A DNA stretch of 47,128 nucleotides, taken from NCBI GenBank assembly GCA_902541825.1, contig CACBRY010000006.1, forward strand, positions 1 to 47,128, read 5' to 3'. Under the pieces are notes generated by a model. It made no database searches. It was not told the origin of the DNA and was given only the letters and a program-made list of their open reading frames with translations. The DNA is from an uncultured Pelagibacteraceae bacterium. Lineage in GTDB: Bacteria > Pseudomonadota > Alphaproteobacteria > Pelagibacterales > Pelagibacteraceae. Below, piece by piece: positions 37,292 to 46,788 of this stretch; position 1 is the stretch's first letter, and every line of letters begins with the position of its first letter. The position numbers and the translations under genes were made by a program.

Positions 37292-38940
37292 TTATTTAAT
37301 TGGATCTTTTTAATTAAATTTTTATTCAAAACAATATAAAAATTTTTTCCATCAATATCTCTTTTTTTTTCTGCTTTTAAAAATAATCCATTAAAATAGT
37401 CGTTATCATTATTAATGAAGAAATGTGCATTGATCATAGGATTATATTTATATTTGTCAGATTCTTTTAAGATTCTATCAATATTTTTGAATGAAAAGAT
37501 TGCGAAAGATAAAAAAATTAAAAAGGTTATTTTTTTTTTTAATTTAAAATTTAAATTAAGTCTTCTTTCGATGAAAATACTTAAAGGCACAAAAATAGAT
37601 AATGCGATTAGTGCAAAACCACCATATCTTAACGCAGGATGATTTAAAAACCACTCAAGTAGTAAAAGTAGAATTGCAGTATATAACAGATAAAAATTTC
37701 TTTTTTTAAATTTTACTTTTTTAAATTTCATCAAAAAAACTGAAGAAATTATTACGATTAAAAATAAAGATAATAGAAAATCTGAAATCTTGTTAAAAAA
37801 ATGATTTTCCACCCAATTAGGAAACCAATTAAGTCCAGACAAATAAAATTCAACATCATCCACTCGATATGTTGGACTTGCTCCTGCTTTTGACCAAAGT
37901 TCATACCAGGTTTTCATTTCTATTACCTCTTTTTTTGGTATCGACCAAGAAAATGACTCGATACAAGTAAAACTTGCAGGATAAATTAAACAACCAGTGT
38001 TTGATAAAATAGTAAATATAAATATTGTAGTTCCAATTATAAAATAGTAACTCACCTTTTGAAAAAAAATTTTCTTAAAAAAATTCCCCTCAAAAATAAT
38101 TTTTCTAAAATTAAAAAATAGTATCAATATAAAGATTATGTAAATTAGATAAAAACTTTTAAGTGAAACTATAAGGAGAATTGTAACTAATATTTTTTGG
38201 TAATAATGTTTAAAGTTTATTATACTTAATTTTCTATTTGTCCCCTCAAGATAATAAATTACAAGAATAAAAATAAGAATTAATGCTGATCTATCTGTTC
38301 CATGTTCAGCTAATCTGTAAAAAATTGTATTTATAAACAATAATGAAAATAACGATAATACCAATATAAAGTTATGTCTTTTATTTTTTAATTGATTAAA
38401 TATTTTCTGAATTAGTAATATATTCGAGAAAATTAAAAAATATACTGCACCACTATTTATTAAAGATTTTTCTAAAATTGGCAGGTAAAATAGAGAATTA
38501 AAGTAGAATATAGAAGATGGTGTACGAAATCCATGTTCTAAATTACCTACACCAAATATCTTTTTAAATTCAATTAGTGAAACTGTATAAGGTAAGTGAT
38601 AATAAAAAAAATCGTCGTGAGTTTTATACATAAGAATTCCAATGAATAAAACAGATGAAATTGATAAAATTAATTTTATTTTTTTTCTAAATAATTTCTT
38701 TTTAAATACAAAAAAAAAAGCAAATAAGCCAATTGCTAAAAAAATAAAATTATGAATGAAGCCATGTGCTACAAATAGATTAGTAACATATGATAAAATT
38801 GTCATAAATAAAATTCCACTTAGACCTAATTCTCCAAGAGAAAGTCTCAAAGATAAAACTTTTGAAGATAAATATCCAAAACCAATAATCGAAATTATTA
38901 TTATTAAGTAACCAAAATAAAGTGTAGGTAAACTTATCAT
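37288..38940 (-). CDS. Polytopic membrane protein of the surface-polysaccharide island, function unknown
   Basis: 550 residues with about 12 hydrophobic segments. The periplasmic-side loop KTHDDFFYYHLPYTVSLIEF has an adjacent acid pair near 107-112, and AEHGTDRSALILIF lies further on. Acidic residues in early periplasmic loops plus many helices recall GT-C glycosyltransferases that use lipid-linked sugars, but I see no definite family motif. It is not a Wzx flippase or O-antigen ligase pattern. It shares a four-base overlap with the epimerase gene, so a sugar-related role is likely. Very AT-rich. Confidence 0.5.
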   Translation of the reverse strand: MISLPTLYFGYLIIIISIIGFGYLSSKVLSLRLSLGELGLSGILFMTILSYVTNLFVAHGFIHNFIFLAIGLFAFFFVFKKKLFRKKIKLILSISSVLFIGILMYKTHDDFFYYHLPYTVSLIEFKKIFGVGNLEHGFRTPSSIFYFNSLFYLPILEKSLINSGAVYFLIFSNILLIQKIFNQLKNKRHNFILVLSLFSLLFINTIFYRLAEHGTDRSALILIFILVIYYLEGTNRKLSIINFKHYYQKILVTILLIVSLKSFYLIYIIFILILFFNFRKIIFEGNFFKKIFFQKVSYYFIIGTTIFIFTILSNTGCLIYPASFTCIESFSWSIPKKEVIEMKTWYELWSKAGASPTYRVDDVEFYLSGLNWFPNWVENHFFNKISDFLLSLFLIVIISSVFLMKFKKVKFKKRNFYLLYTAILLLLLEWFLNHPALRYGGFALIALSIFVPLSIFIERRLNLNFKLKKKITFLIFLSFAIFSFKNIDRILKESDKYKYNPMINAHFFINNDNDYFNGLFLKAEKKRDIDGKNFYIVLNKNLIKKIQLNK

Positions 38941-39113
38941 TTAAAATTTAATTAAATTGAGTAAACCTTAAAAAAGAAACTTGAATTAACTTCAATTTTT
39001 TTAATAGTTTTTTTTTTATTACCATAATAAATAAATATCGCTTAATTTTACCTCAAATAAACTTTGTTGTAAAAATTTAAAATCAATATAAGAATAATTA
39101 AGTATTTCTTATA
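38941..39113. other. Divergent AT-rich intergenic region
   Basis: 173 bp between two divergently transcribed genes, among the longest gene-free stretches in the window. It is rich in A and T runs and must hold the promoters for both sides, but no single promoter stands out. No hairpin terminator, tRNA or small ORF of note is seen. Confidence 0.6.
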
Positions 39114-40364
39114 ATGATATCTAAAAAATTAGATTTAAAAGACAGGTTTATTATTTTTCTATTTGCTACAATTCCTGTGGCAATAATTATAGGAAACTTT
39201 TTTATAAATTTTTATCTTCTTTGTATTTTTTTAATATTTATATTTAATGTCCTAAGAACTAAAAATTTTGATTGGTTAAAGGATAAAAACTTTATAATAC
39301 TCTCAATATTATATTTATACATTTGTTCGAATTCATTTATTAATTACTTTATTAACCCATCATTCGGTTACGATGGAATTTTACGCTCATTATTTTTTTT
39401 AAAATTTCTAATGTTGTTCCCAGCAATTCCTTTGCTATTAAATAAAAAAGAAATATTAGAAAAAATTTTTAAATTTTGGATATTTGTAATTGTAATAATT
39501 GTAACAGACATTTTTTTTGAGAAATACACTGGATCAAACCTTTTGGGATTTAAAAGTCAAGATGGTACAAGAATAACTAGTTTCTTCTATGACGAAAATG
39601 TAGTTGGGACTTTTCTTTTTGGTTTTGGATTTATAACAACAATTTTTTTTCTCCAAAATGACCTTACTAAGAAATACAAAATCACCCTAAATTTAGTTTT
39701 AGTACTTATTTTTTTAAGTATTTTTATCACTGGTGAAAGATCAGCCTTTTTAAAATCGACTTTGCTCTTTTTTTTAATTATTTATTTTATTGAGGAAAGA
39801 AAATTATTTCTAAAAAAATTTTATCTACTAGCATCTACAATCTTCATCGCAATATCATTATCTTTAATTTTTCCAACTGTTCTTATAAAACAAACAGAAT
39901 TTTTTAGTAGAGTTCTGAATGTAGAAAACCCAAAATCTATTTCTCAACGATTTGAGAATATAAAATATTTTGCCCACTATGACACTGCTATTGAAATTTT
40001 TAAAAATAAAAAATTAAATGGAGTTGGAAATAAAAATTTTAGATTCGAATGTTATGATGAAAAGTATTTTAAAGAAAATCTTAAATTTACACATCAGAGA
40101 TGCACAACACATCCTCATCAAATTCATTTTGAATTATTATCTGAACAAGGTTTAATAGGATACTTTATTTTTATGTTTTTTTTGTTCGTCTATTTTAAGA
40201 AAAAAATATTTAATGATTTAAGAGAAAAGAATTTTTTCAAAATTATAATGAATTTTTATTTACTTATTTTTTTAATACCATTTATACCGAGTGGTAGTCT
40301 ATTTTCGACATTTAACGGATTTTTATTTTGGTTTTTTCTTGGGCTTGCTAATTTAAAAAAATAA
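39114..40364 (+). CDS. O-antigen ligase / Wzy-like membrane protein
   Basis: 416 residues with about ten membrane segments and a large periplasmic loop near 270-340. The family pattern is visible: TGERSAFLKS in mid-protein, and in the loop THPHQIHFELLSEQGLIGYFIF (H-x-x-x-x-x-L-x-E-x-G-x-x-G). That fits the Wzy_C/WaaL superfamily, which joins O-polysaccharide to lipid A core or polymerises repeats. Ligase and polymerase cannot be told apart by sequence. It converges with the WecA-like gene one base away. Confidence 0.8.
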   Translation: MISKKLDLKDRFIIFLFATIPVAIIIGNFFINFYLLCIFLIFIFNVLRTKNFDWLKDKNFIILSILYLYICSNSFINYFINPSFGYDGILRSLFFLKFLMLFPAIPLLLNKKEILEKIFKFWIFVIVIIVTDIFFEKYTGSNLLGFKSQDGTRITSFFYDENVVGTFLFGFGFITTIFFLQNDLTKKYKITLNLVLVLIFLSIFITGERSAFLKSTLLFFLIIYFIEERKLFLKKFYLLASTIFIAISLSLIFPTVLIKQTEFFSRVLNVENPKSISQRFENIKYFAHYDTAIEIFKNKKLNGVGNKNFRFECYDEKYFKENLKFTHQRCTTHPHQIHFELLSEQGLIGYFIFMFFLFVYFKKKIFNDLREKNFFKIIMNFYLLIFLIPFIPSGSLFSTFNGFLFWFFLGLANLKK

Positions 40365-40365
40365 A

Positions 40366-41376
40366 CTACAAATTTTTTTTTCTCAAAAGAAAATAAACAA
40401 AGTTATATAAGATAATATTTAGGAGTATAAGAAATATTAAAGTTTTTGTTTGCGAAACATTTTTTAAAGCTACGAAAAAAATAATTAGATTATAAGTATT
40501 AATTGATACTCCTGTTAAAGAACTAATAATCCACCTTTTGAACTGAAATTTTTTTGTAAAAAAAATAAACAAAAGTTGATGAAGATGGCTATTATCTGGA
40601 CCAGTAATTTTTGATTTTTTAATTTTTTTTCTAACCATCGAAAATAAACACTCATATGCAGGATACCATAACAAACATGCAATAAAATAAGGTGAAATAA
40701 TTAAATTATAATTAGATAATTCTATTAAATAATATCCAATAATTAAAGATATTACGTATGAACCGCCATCTCCACAAAAGAATTTCTCAAAAAAATTAAA
40801 AATAAACAAAACTAAAAGAATAGAAAATATGATTTCTAGATTTTGAGCTTCAAAAACTAAATTATATTTATTACTCAAAATGATCACTATCAAAATTACA
40901 GACATGAAATATCCAATTAATAAAGTATTAATGCCATCGATAAAATTTGACCCATTAATCAAAATTAATAAACAAAAAATAACAAAAAAATACTTAAATA
41001 ACGTATATGTAAGTAAATGATCGAATATAGGAATTCTAATTGAAGATATAAAAATTTTACCAAAAAAAACTAAAGATAATATTACACCTATTTGTAAAAA
41101 AAATCTTTTATAAGGTGATTCTACTTTATTTAAGTCTGACAAAATACCAACAAAGAAAATTAAAAAAATTATATAGATGAAATTATTCTCAAGCCTTAAA
41201 AACAATAGTGTGCTTAATATGAAGATTAATCCGCCACTAATTGGTACAGAATTTTTGCTCACAAATGATTTATGTGCAAAGAACTTTTTATCAATTAAAA
41301 AATTATATTTTGCCAAAATATAATTAATGACTAAACATAAAGAAAATGAGATTAAAAATACACTAATCTCTAACAT
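40366..41376 (-). CDS. Undecaprenyl-phosphate sugar-1-phosphate transferase, WecA/MraY family
   Basis: 336 residues with about ten membrane helices. It starts surface-glycan synthesis by transferring HexNAc-1-P to undecaprenyl phosphate. Family landmarks: SGGLIFILSTLLF, an acidic loop GILSDLNKVESPYKRFFLQ, NGSNFIDGINTLL near 142-154, the catalytic CGDGGSYVISL near 196-206, and the HxH-type DNSHLHQLLF near 260. That set fits the WecA branch rather than MraY. It sits downstream of gmd with 3 bp between. Confidence 0.85.
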   Translation of the reverse strand: MLEISVFLISFSLCLVINYILAKYNFLIDKKFFAHKSFVSKNSVPISGGLIFILSTLLFLRLENNFIYIIFLIFFVGILSDLNKVESPYKRFFLQIGVILSLVFFGKIFISSIRIPIFDHLLTYTLFKYFFVIFCLLILINGSNFIDGINTLLIGYFMSVILIVIILSNKYNLVFEAQNLEIIFSILLVLFIFNFFEKFFCGDGGSYVISLIIGYYLIELSNYNLIISPYFIACLLWYPAYECLFSMVRKKIKKSKITGPDNSHLHQLLFIFFTKKFQFKRWIISSLTGVSINTYNLIIFFVALKNVSQTKTLIFLILLNIILYNFVYFLLRKKNL

Positions 41377-41379
41377 ATG

Positions 41380-42435
41380 CTAAATTTCGAATTTTTTTTT
41401 TTCCTCAATCAAGTCGCTTTCTATCATATCTTTTACTAAATTTTTAAAACTGTACTTAGGTTTAAATTTCAAAACTCTAAAAGCTTTTCTAGCATCACCT
41501 CTCAAATATTCGACTTCATTTGGTCTGAAATAATTTTTGTCTATCTTAATAATTACTTCCTTTTTTGATCCTTTTTTTAAATATCCAACTTCTTTCAGTC
41601 CTTTTCCTTGCCAATATATTTTTAGATTTAGGTAATTTGAGGCTATTTCCACAAATTGTCTTACCGAAAATGCTTGTCCAGTAGCTACTACAAAATCATC
41701 TGGTTTTTTTTGTTGCAAAACCCTCCACTGCATCTCAGTATAATCTTTTGCGTGCCCCCAATCTCTTTTTGCATTAAGATTACCTAGGTACAATATTTCC
41801 TTACTTCCTAATTTTTTTCTTGCTAAAAATCTTGTTATTTTTCTAGTCACAAAAGTTTCTCCTCTTCTTGGACTTTCGTGATTGAATAAAATTCCGTTAC
41901 AGGCGAAGATACCGTATGACTCTCTATAAACTGATGTAATCCAATATGAATACAGTTTGGCTACTCCATAAGGTGATTTTGGATGAAATTTAGACTTTTC
42001 ATTAAAAACATTCTTACCATATGTCTCACCAAAAAGTTCTGAGGTGCTAGCTTGATAAAATTTAATATTTTTTATTTTTAAAAATCTTATTGCTTCTAAC
42101 AATCTTAAAGTTCCAATTCCAGAAACCTCTGAGGTATACTCAGGATTTTCAAAAGAAACACCAACGTGGCTTTGAGCTCCTAAATTATATACTTCATTTG
42201 GCCTAATTTTGTGGATAATATTATAAACGCTATTAGTATCAGTTAAATCTCCATAATGTAAAAAAAAATTTGTCTTATTGTGTGGATCTACATAGATATG
42301 ATCTATTCTTTTTGTATTAAATGTTGATGATTTTCTAATTAGACCATGAACTATGTAATTTTTTTTTAATAACAGCTCAGCTAGGTAAGAGCCATCTTGT
42401 CCTGTAATTCCTGTTATCAATGCTATTTTTTTCAT
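41380..42435 (-). CDS. gmd: GDP-mannose 4,6-dehydratase
   Basis: Converts GDP-D-mannose to GDP-4-keto-6-deoxymannose, the precursor of fucose, rhamnose, perosamine and related sugars. The NADP motif is [17 protein letters not shown]. It also has [19 protein letters not shown], the catalytic [20 protein letters not shown] with the Tyr-x-x-x-Lys pair, and [16 protein letters not shown]. The 351-residue length is standard. No partner fcl, per or rmd gene lies in the window, so the final sugar is open. It overlaps the next gene upstream by four bases. Confidence 0.95.
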   Translation of the reverse strand: MKKIALITGITGQDGSYLAELLLKKNYIVHGLIRKSSTFNTKRIDHIYVDPHNKTNFFLHYGDLTDTNSVYNIIHKIRPNEVYNLGAQSHVGVSFENPEYTSEVSGIGTLRLLEAIRFLKIKNIKFYQASTSELFGETYGKNVFNEKSKFHPKSPYGVAKLYSYWITSVYRESYGIFACNGILFNHESPRRGETFVTRKITRFLARKKLGSKEILYLGNLNAKRDWGHAKDYTEMQWRVLQQKKPDDFVVATGQAFSVRQFVEIASNYLNLKIYWQGKGLKEVGYLKKGSKKEVIIKIDKNYFRPNEVEYLRGDARKAFRVLKFKPKYSFKNLVKDMIESDLIEEKKKFEI

Positions 42436-43106
42436 TTTTTAAATATAAATAACTTTAATATAGAAATTAAAATTAGAAATCCATCCTTTAGCTCATTTAC
42501 TTTCTTTTTTCCACTAATTCTTGGTCTTTCATAAGATGGAAAATCAAAAACTCTTAAAGATTTAAATTTTGCCTTTATCGGTAATTCAACACAAAATGAA
42601 AAATCGTTATAAGTCAAATCTAATTCTTTAAATGCACTAGTTTTACCCATTACATAGGTATAAAGAACATCCGAAATAGTTAATCTAAACAAGATTTTAC
42701 ATAATGAGGAAAAAAAATAATTTCCAAAAAATGTTAATATTGTATCATCATCACTTCCTCCAGGTTTTTTATATCTTGTACTAAATACAAATTCATAATT
42801 ATCTATATTTTTCCTCAACATTTCTTTTAAATATTTTGGATTAAAAGAGCCATCGGCATTGAAAATACAAGAATACTCTGTTGAAGAATAATTTAAACCT
42901 TCAATAAGAGCATTTCCAAAACCCTCTCCTTTTTGTATTAAAACTTCACAATCTGTGCCTACTAATGCTTTTTGTGTTTCCTCATCATATTTTGGGACAA
43001 CAACAATTTTTTTGCAGCAAAGATTTAAATCTTTAATTTCTTTTAAAACAATTGGAAGAGTAGTAGCCTCAAATTTTGCTGGTATTACTAAAGTTAGATT
43101 TTCCAT
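42432..43106 (-). CDS. Family 2 glycosyltransferase, soluble
   Basis: 224 residues. The GT-A N-terminus [20 protein letters not shown] is followed by [28 protein letters not shown] and the metal-binding [11 protein letters not shown] near 76-86. This pattern is of the polyprenyl-phosphate sugar synthase type. A weakly hydrophobic C-terminus ([13 protein letters not shown]) may be membrane-associated. Overlaps gmd by four bases and the next GT by one. Donor and acceptor unknown. Confidence 0.78.
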   Translation of the reverse strand: MENLTLVIPAKFEATTLPIVLKEIKDLNLCCKKIVVVPKYDEETQKALVGTDCEVLIQKGEGFGNALIEGLNYSSTEYSCIFNADGSFNPKYLKEMLRKNIDNYEFVFSTRYKKPGGSDDDTILTFFGNYFFSSLCKILFRLTISDVLYTYVMGKTSAFKELDLTYNDFSFCVELPIKAKFKSLRVFDFPSYERPRISGKKKVNELKDGFLILISILKLFIFKK

Positions 43107-43879
43107 TAGATTTTAAAATATATATTAGTTTTTTTTACTAATGCATTTAAGCTTAGTCTTAATACACAAAAAATTGAAAACAAAAAACTAAAATTTAAAT
43201 GATTCTTATACAATTCAAATGCATCCTCTAGTTTTTGAATATTCGATGATGATAGGGAATTTTTCAAAAGTCTCCAATAAACTAGGTCCTTGTTTATACT
43301 TTTAAAATTTTTTAGATGTCTTATCAGTTTAATCCACAATAAATAATCCTCTTTTGTTTTTAAATCAGAAAAGAGATTTTTTCTAATTAAAAATCGGGAA
43401 ATCATAACTGTTGATAATCCAATATCACAACTTTTTATCAATTGATTATATGAAATATTTTTTGGAACTTTTAAATTACCAATTGTTTTTGAAGTATAAT
43501 CAATGATTAAGTAATTTGAGTGAGAAAATAGTATATTATTCTTTTTCATGAAACTTAATTGTATTTTAAGTTTATCTTTATTCCACAAATCATCAGCATC
43601 ACAAAAAGCAATATATTCACCTTTTGAAACTTTAATACCTTTGTTTCTTGATAATCCAGCACCTATAATTTTATTATTAATTATTAATTTTTTTTTAAAC
43701 TTAAAATTTCTTATAATTTTCTTTACATAGTCTAATTCTGATTTATCAGTATCATCATAAATAACAATTACTTCAAAATTTTTATAAGATTGATTATTAA
43801 TAGATTCAATTGTTTCTTTAAAAAAATTTTTTTTTTTGTGATAAGGTATAATTATTGATATGAAATTTTTTTTAAACAT
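43106..43879 (-). CDS. Family 2 glycosyltransferase
   Basis: 257 residues from the ATG at 43877-43879. The frame is open to 43999, but the GT-A domain starts at once after this ATG with FISIIIPYHKKKNFFKETIES. Then come NFEVIVIYDDTDKS, GAGLSRNKGIKVSKGEYIAFCDADDLW (DADD metal motif) and a typical C-terminal half with STVMISRFLI. The longer form would overlap the divergent gene by 140 bp and adds only low-complexity residues. Likely adds one sugar of the surface glycan. Confidence 0.8.
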   Translation of the reverse strand: MFKKNFISIIIPYHKKKNFFKETIESINNQSYKNFEVIVIYDDTDKSELDYVKKIIRNFKFKKKLIINNKIIGAGLSRNKGIKVSKGEYIAFCDADDLWNKDKLKIQLSFMKKNNILFSHSNYLIIDYTSKTIGNLKVPKNISYNQLIKSCDIGLSTVMISRFLIRKNLFSDLKTKEDYLLWIKLIRHLKNFKSINKDLVYWRLLKNSLSSSNIQKLEDAFELYKNHLNFSFLFSIFCVLRLSLNALVKKTNIYFKI

Positions 43880-45194
43880 CCTAGATAGACTTATGATAAA
43901 TAGACATTTTGTTTGGATATCTACAACTATATTTATAATAACATTATTAATAAGTTTTTTATTAAAAATCAATTTATCAAATATTCTTGGCAAATTCACT
44001 TATAGTCCACTTTTACTTGATTACGGTATTCAGACAAAAACAGGGGGGGTTGTAAGTGATTTAGTAACTCATTGGAATTATATAATTTTCTTAAAAAAAG
44101 ATCTGAGTAATCTTTTTACTTTAACATTAGGTGAAAACGTTAATTTAATTAATTTTCCTCTACATCATATAATATTTTCAAATTTAAACTTTATTGATTC
44201 ATTAAACACTTATTTAATTTCTGTATTAATAATCTCATTTTTACTTCCTTTAATTCTATATTTTTTAATAAAAGAGCGTTTTGAAAGTTTAGATAAATCG
44301 ACAATTATCATATTATCCTCAATTATAATTATTTTACCAGTTTTCCAATACTCGGCGATTTGGGGCAATAACCATAATACTGCACTTATATTTTTTTCTG
44401 CTGGAATTTTTTATTTCAACTCTTTTATAAAAACGAATTATAAAAAAAATACGAGATTAATATTTTCTATAATATTTTTGAGTTTAGCTTGTTATACAAA
44501 GCAATTTTATATTTTCTTTTTTATTTTTCTATTAACTTATTTAATAAACAAAATAAGTCTGAAAAGATTTTTTTTTATTTCCTTATTTATAGCATTATGT
44601 GCAATTCCAGGTATTTACTATGTAATTTTAAATCCTCTCTTGTTATTTGGTCTGAAACAAACCACAACAAATTTTAATTCTTCAATTTTAGTCAGCGCTT
44701 CAATGATTTTATTTTATTTAATTCCATTTGTGACTCAAACAATAATTAATAATTATGACCGTTATAAATTTAATCTATCCTATTTTTATAATAAAAAAAT
44801 TTTTATTATAAGCATTATTACATCTGTTTTATGTAGTCTGAATTTTATTTATAATGGTAACATTGGTGGTGGTGTTATTTTAAAAATTTCTTATATTTTA
44901 TTTAACAATTCATATTTAATTATCCCTATTTCTTTTTTTGGGATTTATTTTCTTCTATACTTTAGTCAAAATACTTTGGCTAATTATGTTCTTGTAATTT
45001 TATTGTTAATTACTTTTAGCTCAGGCTTTTTTATTTTTCAAAAATATTTTGAACCAATGTTTTATATTATTTTTTTAAATTATTTTGATAAATATAAAAT
45101 TTTGCAATCGCTCCAAAAAAGCAATTACATTATCTTATTTTATTTCATAATCTATTATATTGCGTCAAATTATATATATTTTCTAGGTTTATAG
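43860..45194 (+). CDS. Polytopic membrane protein of the polysaccharide island, function unknown
   Basis: 444 residues with about ten to eleven hydrophobic segments. After the first helix the loop reads LLDYGIQTKTGGVVSDLVTHWNYI, and a later segment ALIFFSAGIFYFNSFIKTNYKK resembles GT-C-type or Wzy-type membrane proteins, but no motif is decisive. The ATG at 43860 overlaps the start of the divergent GT2 by 20 bp; an ATG at 43893 would avoid overlap. A run of seven G (44043-44049) in the GGV codons is unusual here. Ends overlapping the convergent GT2 by 25 bp. Confidence 0.55.
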   Translation: MKFFLNILDRLMINRHFVWISTTIFIITLLISFLLKINLSNILGKFTYSPLLLDYGIQTKTGGVVSDLVTHWNYIIFLKKDLSNLFTLTLGENVNLINFPLHHIIFSNLNFIDSLNTYLISVLIISFLLPLILYFLIKERFESLDKSTIIILSSIIIILPVFQYSAIWGNNHNTALIFFSAGIFYFNSFIKTNYKKNTRLIFSIIFLSLACYTKQFYIFFFIFLLTYLINKISLKRFFFISLFIALCAIPGIYYVILNPLLLFGLKQTTTNFNSSILVSASMILFYLIPFVTQTIINNYDRYKFNLSYFYNKKIFIISIITSVLCSLNFIYNGNIGGGVILKISYILFNNSYLIIPISFFGIYFLLYFSQNTLANYVLVILLLITFSSGFFIFQKYFEPMFYIIFLNYFDKYKILQSLQKSNYIILFYFIIYYIASNYIYFLGL

Positions 45195-46054
45195 TTTAAT
45201 AATCCTATAAATCTTCCTGAAGCTCTTAAAAATAAAAAACACGCTTTTATATAATTTTTACGAAATGGAATTAGTATAAAAAATAAGGACGCACTTATTA
45301 AGTAAATTAATTTTATAAGAATAATTATAAAACCAATATTTCCATAAATCTTTTTATCAATTAAATTACCTGAATATCCATATCTCAAATTTCTTTTGAT
45401 AAACCATGTCTTTTTCTCTCTTTGAGGATTAAAATTTTCAGTGATGAATGATTTTTTATTCCACTTGATAATAAATTTTTGTCTATTTAATTCACTGAAA
45501 AATAACTGATCACTACCACCTACACTCGCAAATTGAGGATCAAAAAAAGTCTTTGATACACTCAAAACTTTTTTTGAAAAGAAGCAGTTGTTTGTTGCTA
45601 CCCACTTTACTAATTGACCGTGATGACGATTAGGCTCTAGAATATTATAATAATCTATAAAATTCTTATTTCTAACTTCATGGTATTGAGGGCCTCCAGC
45701 TATATCACAATTATTTTGTTCAAAAAATTTTGTCATATTTAAGAGCCAGTTTTTGTCTATTATGCAATCATCATCTATGAATCCTGCATATTGAACATTT
45801 TTATTTTTTAAAAACTTGAGAAAAACATTACGAGACTCTGGAATGTTATCTTTTATACTCTCAAGAATTAAATAATCTATTTTATCTAAAAAAATCCTTA
45901 GCAAATTTCTTATAAAATAAATTTTTGGATTCATTACAAATATGATCTTCAGTTTACAATTTTTTGGAATTTTCAAACTGTTAAGAGATTTTAAATGAGA
46001 ATTCAAAAATTTTAAATTTTTTTTACTTAAAAGGGAACAAATATAAATATTCAT
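45170..46054 (-). CDS. Family 2 glycosyltransferase with C-terminal membrane segments
   Basis: 294 residues. GT-A layout: KLKIIFVMN, PESRNVFLKFLKN, the DDD-type metal site YAGFIDDDCIIDKNWLLNM near 90-108, AGGPQYHEVRN, and the acceptor block FFDPQFASVGGSDQLFFSELNR, a G-G-x-D-x-x-F pattern common in GT2. A hydrophobic stretch near 245-265 may be a membrane helix. Overlaps the upstream GT by four bases. Role: surface glycan assembly; sugars unknown. Confidence 0.8.
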   Translation of the reverse strand: MNIYICSLLSKKNLKFLNSHLKSLNSLKIPKNCKLKIIFVMNPKIYFIRNLLRIFLDKIDYLILESIKDNIPESRNVFLKFLKNKNVQYAGFIDDDCIIDKNWLLNMTKFFEQNNCDIAGGPQYHEVRNKNFIDYYNILEPNRHHGQLVKWVATNNCFFSKKVLSVSKTFFDPQFASVGGSDQLFFSELNRQKFIIKWNKKSFITENFNPQREKKTWFIKRNLRYGYSGNLIDKKIYGNIGFIIILIKLIYLISASLFFILIPFRKNYIKACFLFLRASGRFIGLLNYKPRKYI

Positions 46055-46788
46055 CTTTTAATTTTTTTAAAATTTTTTAGAATTCTTAAAATAAAAATTA
46101 AATATACTTGAATTAAGTTTTGGCCATTATTAATCCTTATTCGATTACACTCCATTAGATAATCCAAAAAGTTTATTCTTGAGGATAAACCGCCTGGTCT
46201 AAACCTTCCAAAAATTTCATTTTTTTTTGTGGATATTCCTTTTAATTTATATTTCTTAATCATCCGCAAAAATAAATCATAATCTGCTGAGTAATTATAT
46301 TTTATATCATAAAGTCCTACTTTGAATTGAGACTTCTTTTTTATAAAAAAGCCAACAGAATGAGTGGTGTAAAATCCAAAGCTCCAATTAATGATATTTG
46401 GATTATAGCCATGTAAAAGTTTATGTTTATACACACTTCCAAATAAAAAATCTAAATCATCATATTTATTAAAATATTTGTTAACTATTTTTAATGTGTT
46501 TCGAAAATAAATATCATCTGAGTTTAATATTCCAATTATATCTCCAGATGATCTTTTAATTCCAACATTCATTGCATGATATAAGCCTTTATCTTTTTTA
46601 TTTTTTATTAATTTCACACTTTTTTTATGAGAATTAATAATCTTAATTGTCTTGTCCTTTGAGTTCCCATCCACAATAATATGCTCAAAATTTTTATATT
46701 TTTGAGATTTAACACTCAAAATATTTTGAGGTAAAAATTTTTCAGAATTTTTAGTAACAGTAATTATTGATATCTTATAATTTTTCAT
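46051..46788 (-). CDS. Family 2 glycosyltransferase, WcaA-like
   Basis: 245 residues. The N-terminus KISIITVTKNSEKFLPQNI is a typical GT2 start, followed by NFEHIIVDGNSKDKTI, GLYHAMNVGIKRSSGDIIG and the DxD-type LNSDDIYF near 88-95. The block FLFGSVYKHK and the acceptor segment NYSADYDLFLRM match the colanic-acid WcaA/WcaE-like group. It overlaps the downstream GT2 by four and the upstream GT4 by 14 bp, so the four glycosyltransferase genes on this strand form one transcription unit. Confidence 0.83.
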   Translation of the reverse strand: MKNYKISIITVTKNSEKFLPQNILSVKSQKYKNFEHIIVDGNSKDKTIKIINSHKKSVKLIKNKKDKGLYHAMNVGIKRSSGDIIGILNSDDIYFRNTLKIVNKYFNKYDDLDFLFGSVYKHKLLHGYNPNIINWSFGFYTTHSVGFFIKKKSQFKVGLYDIKYNYSADYDLFLRMIKKYKLKGISTKKNEIFGRFRPGGLSSRINFLDYLMECNRIRINNGQNLIQVYLIFILRILKNFKKIKR

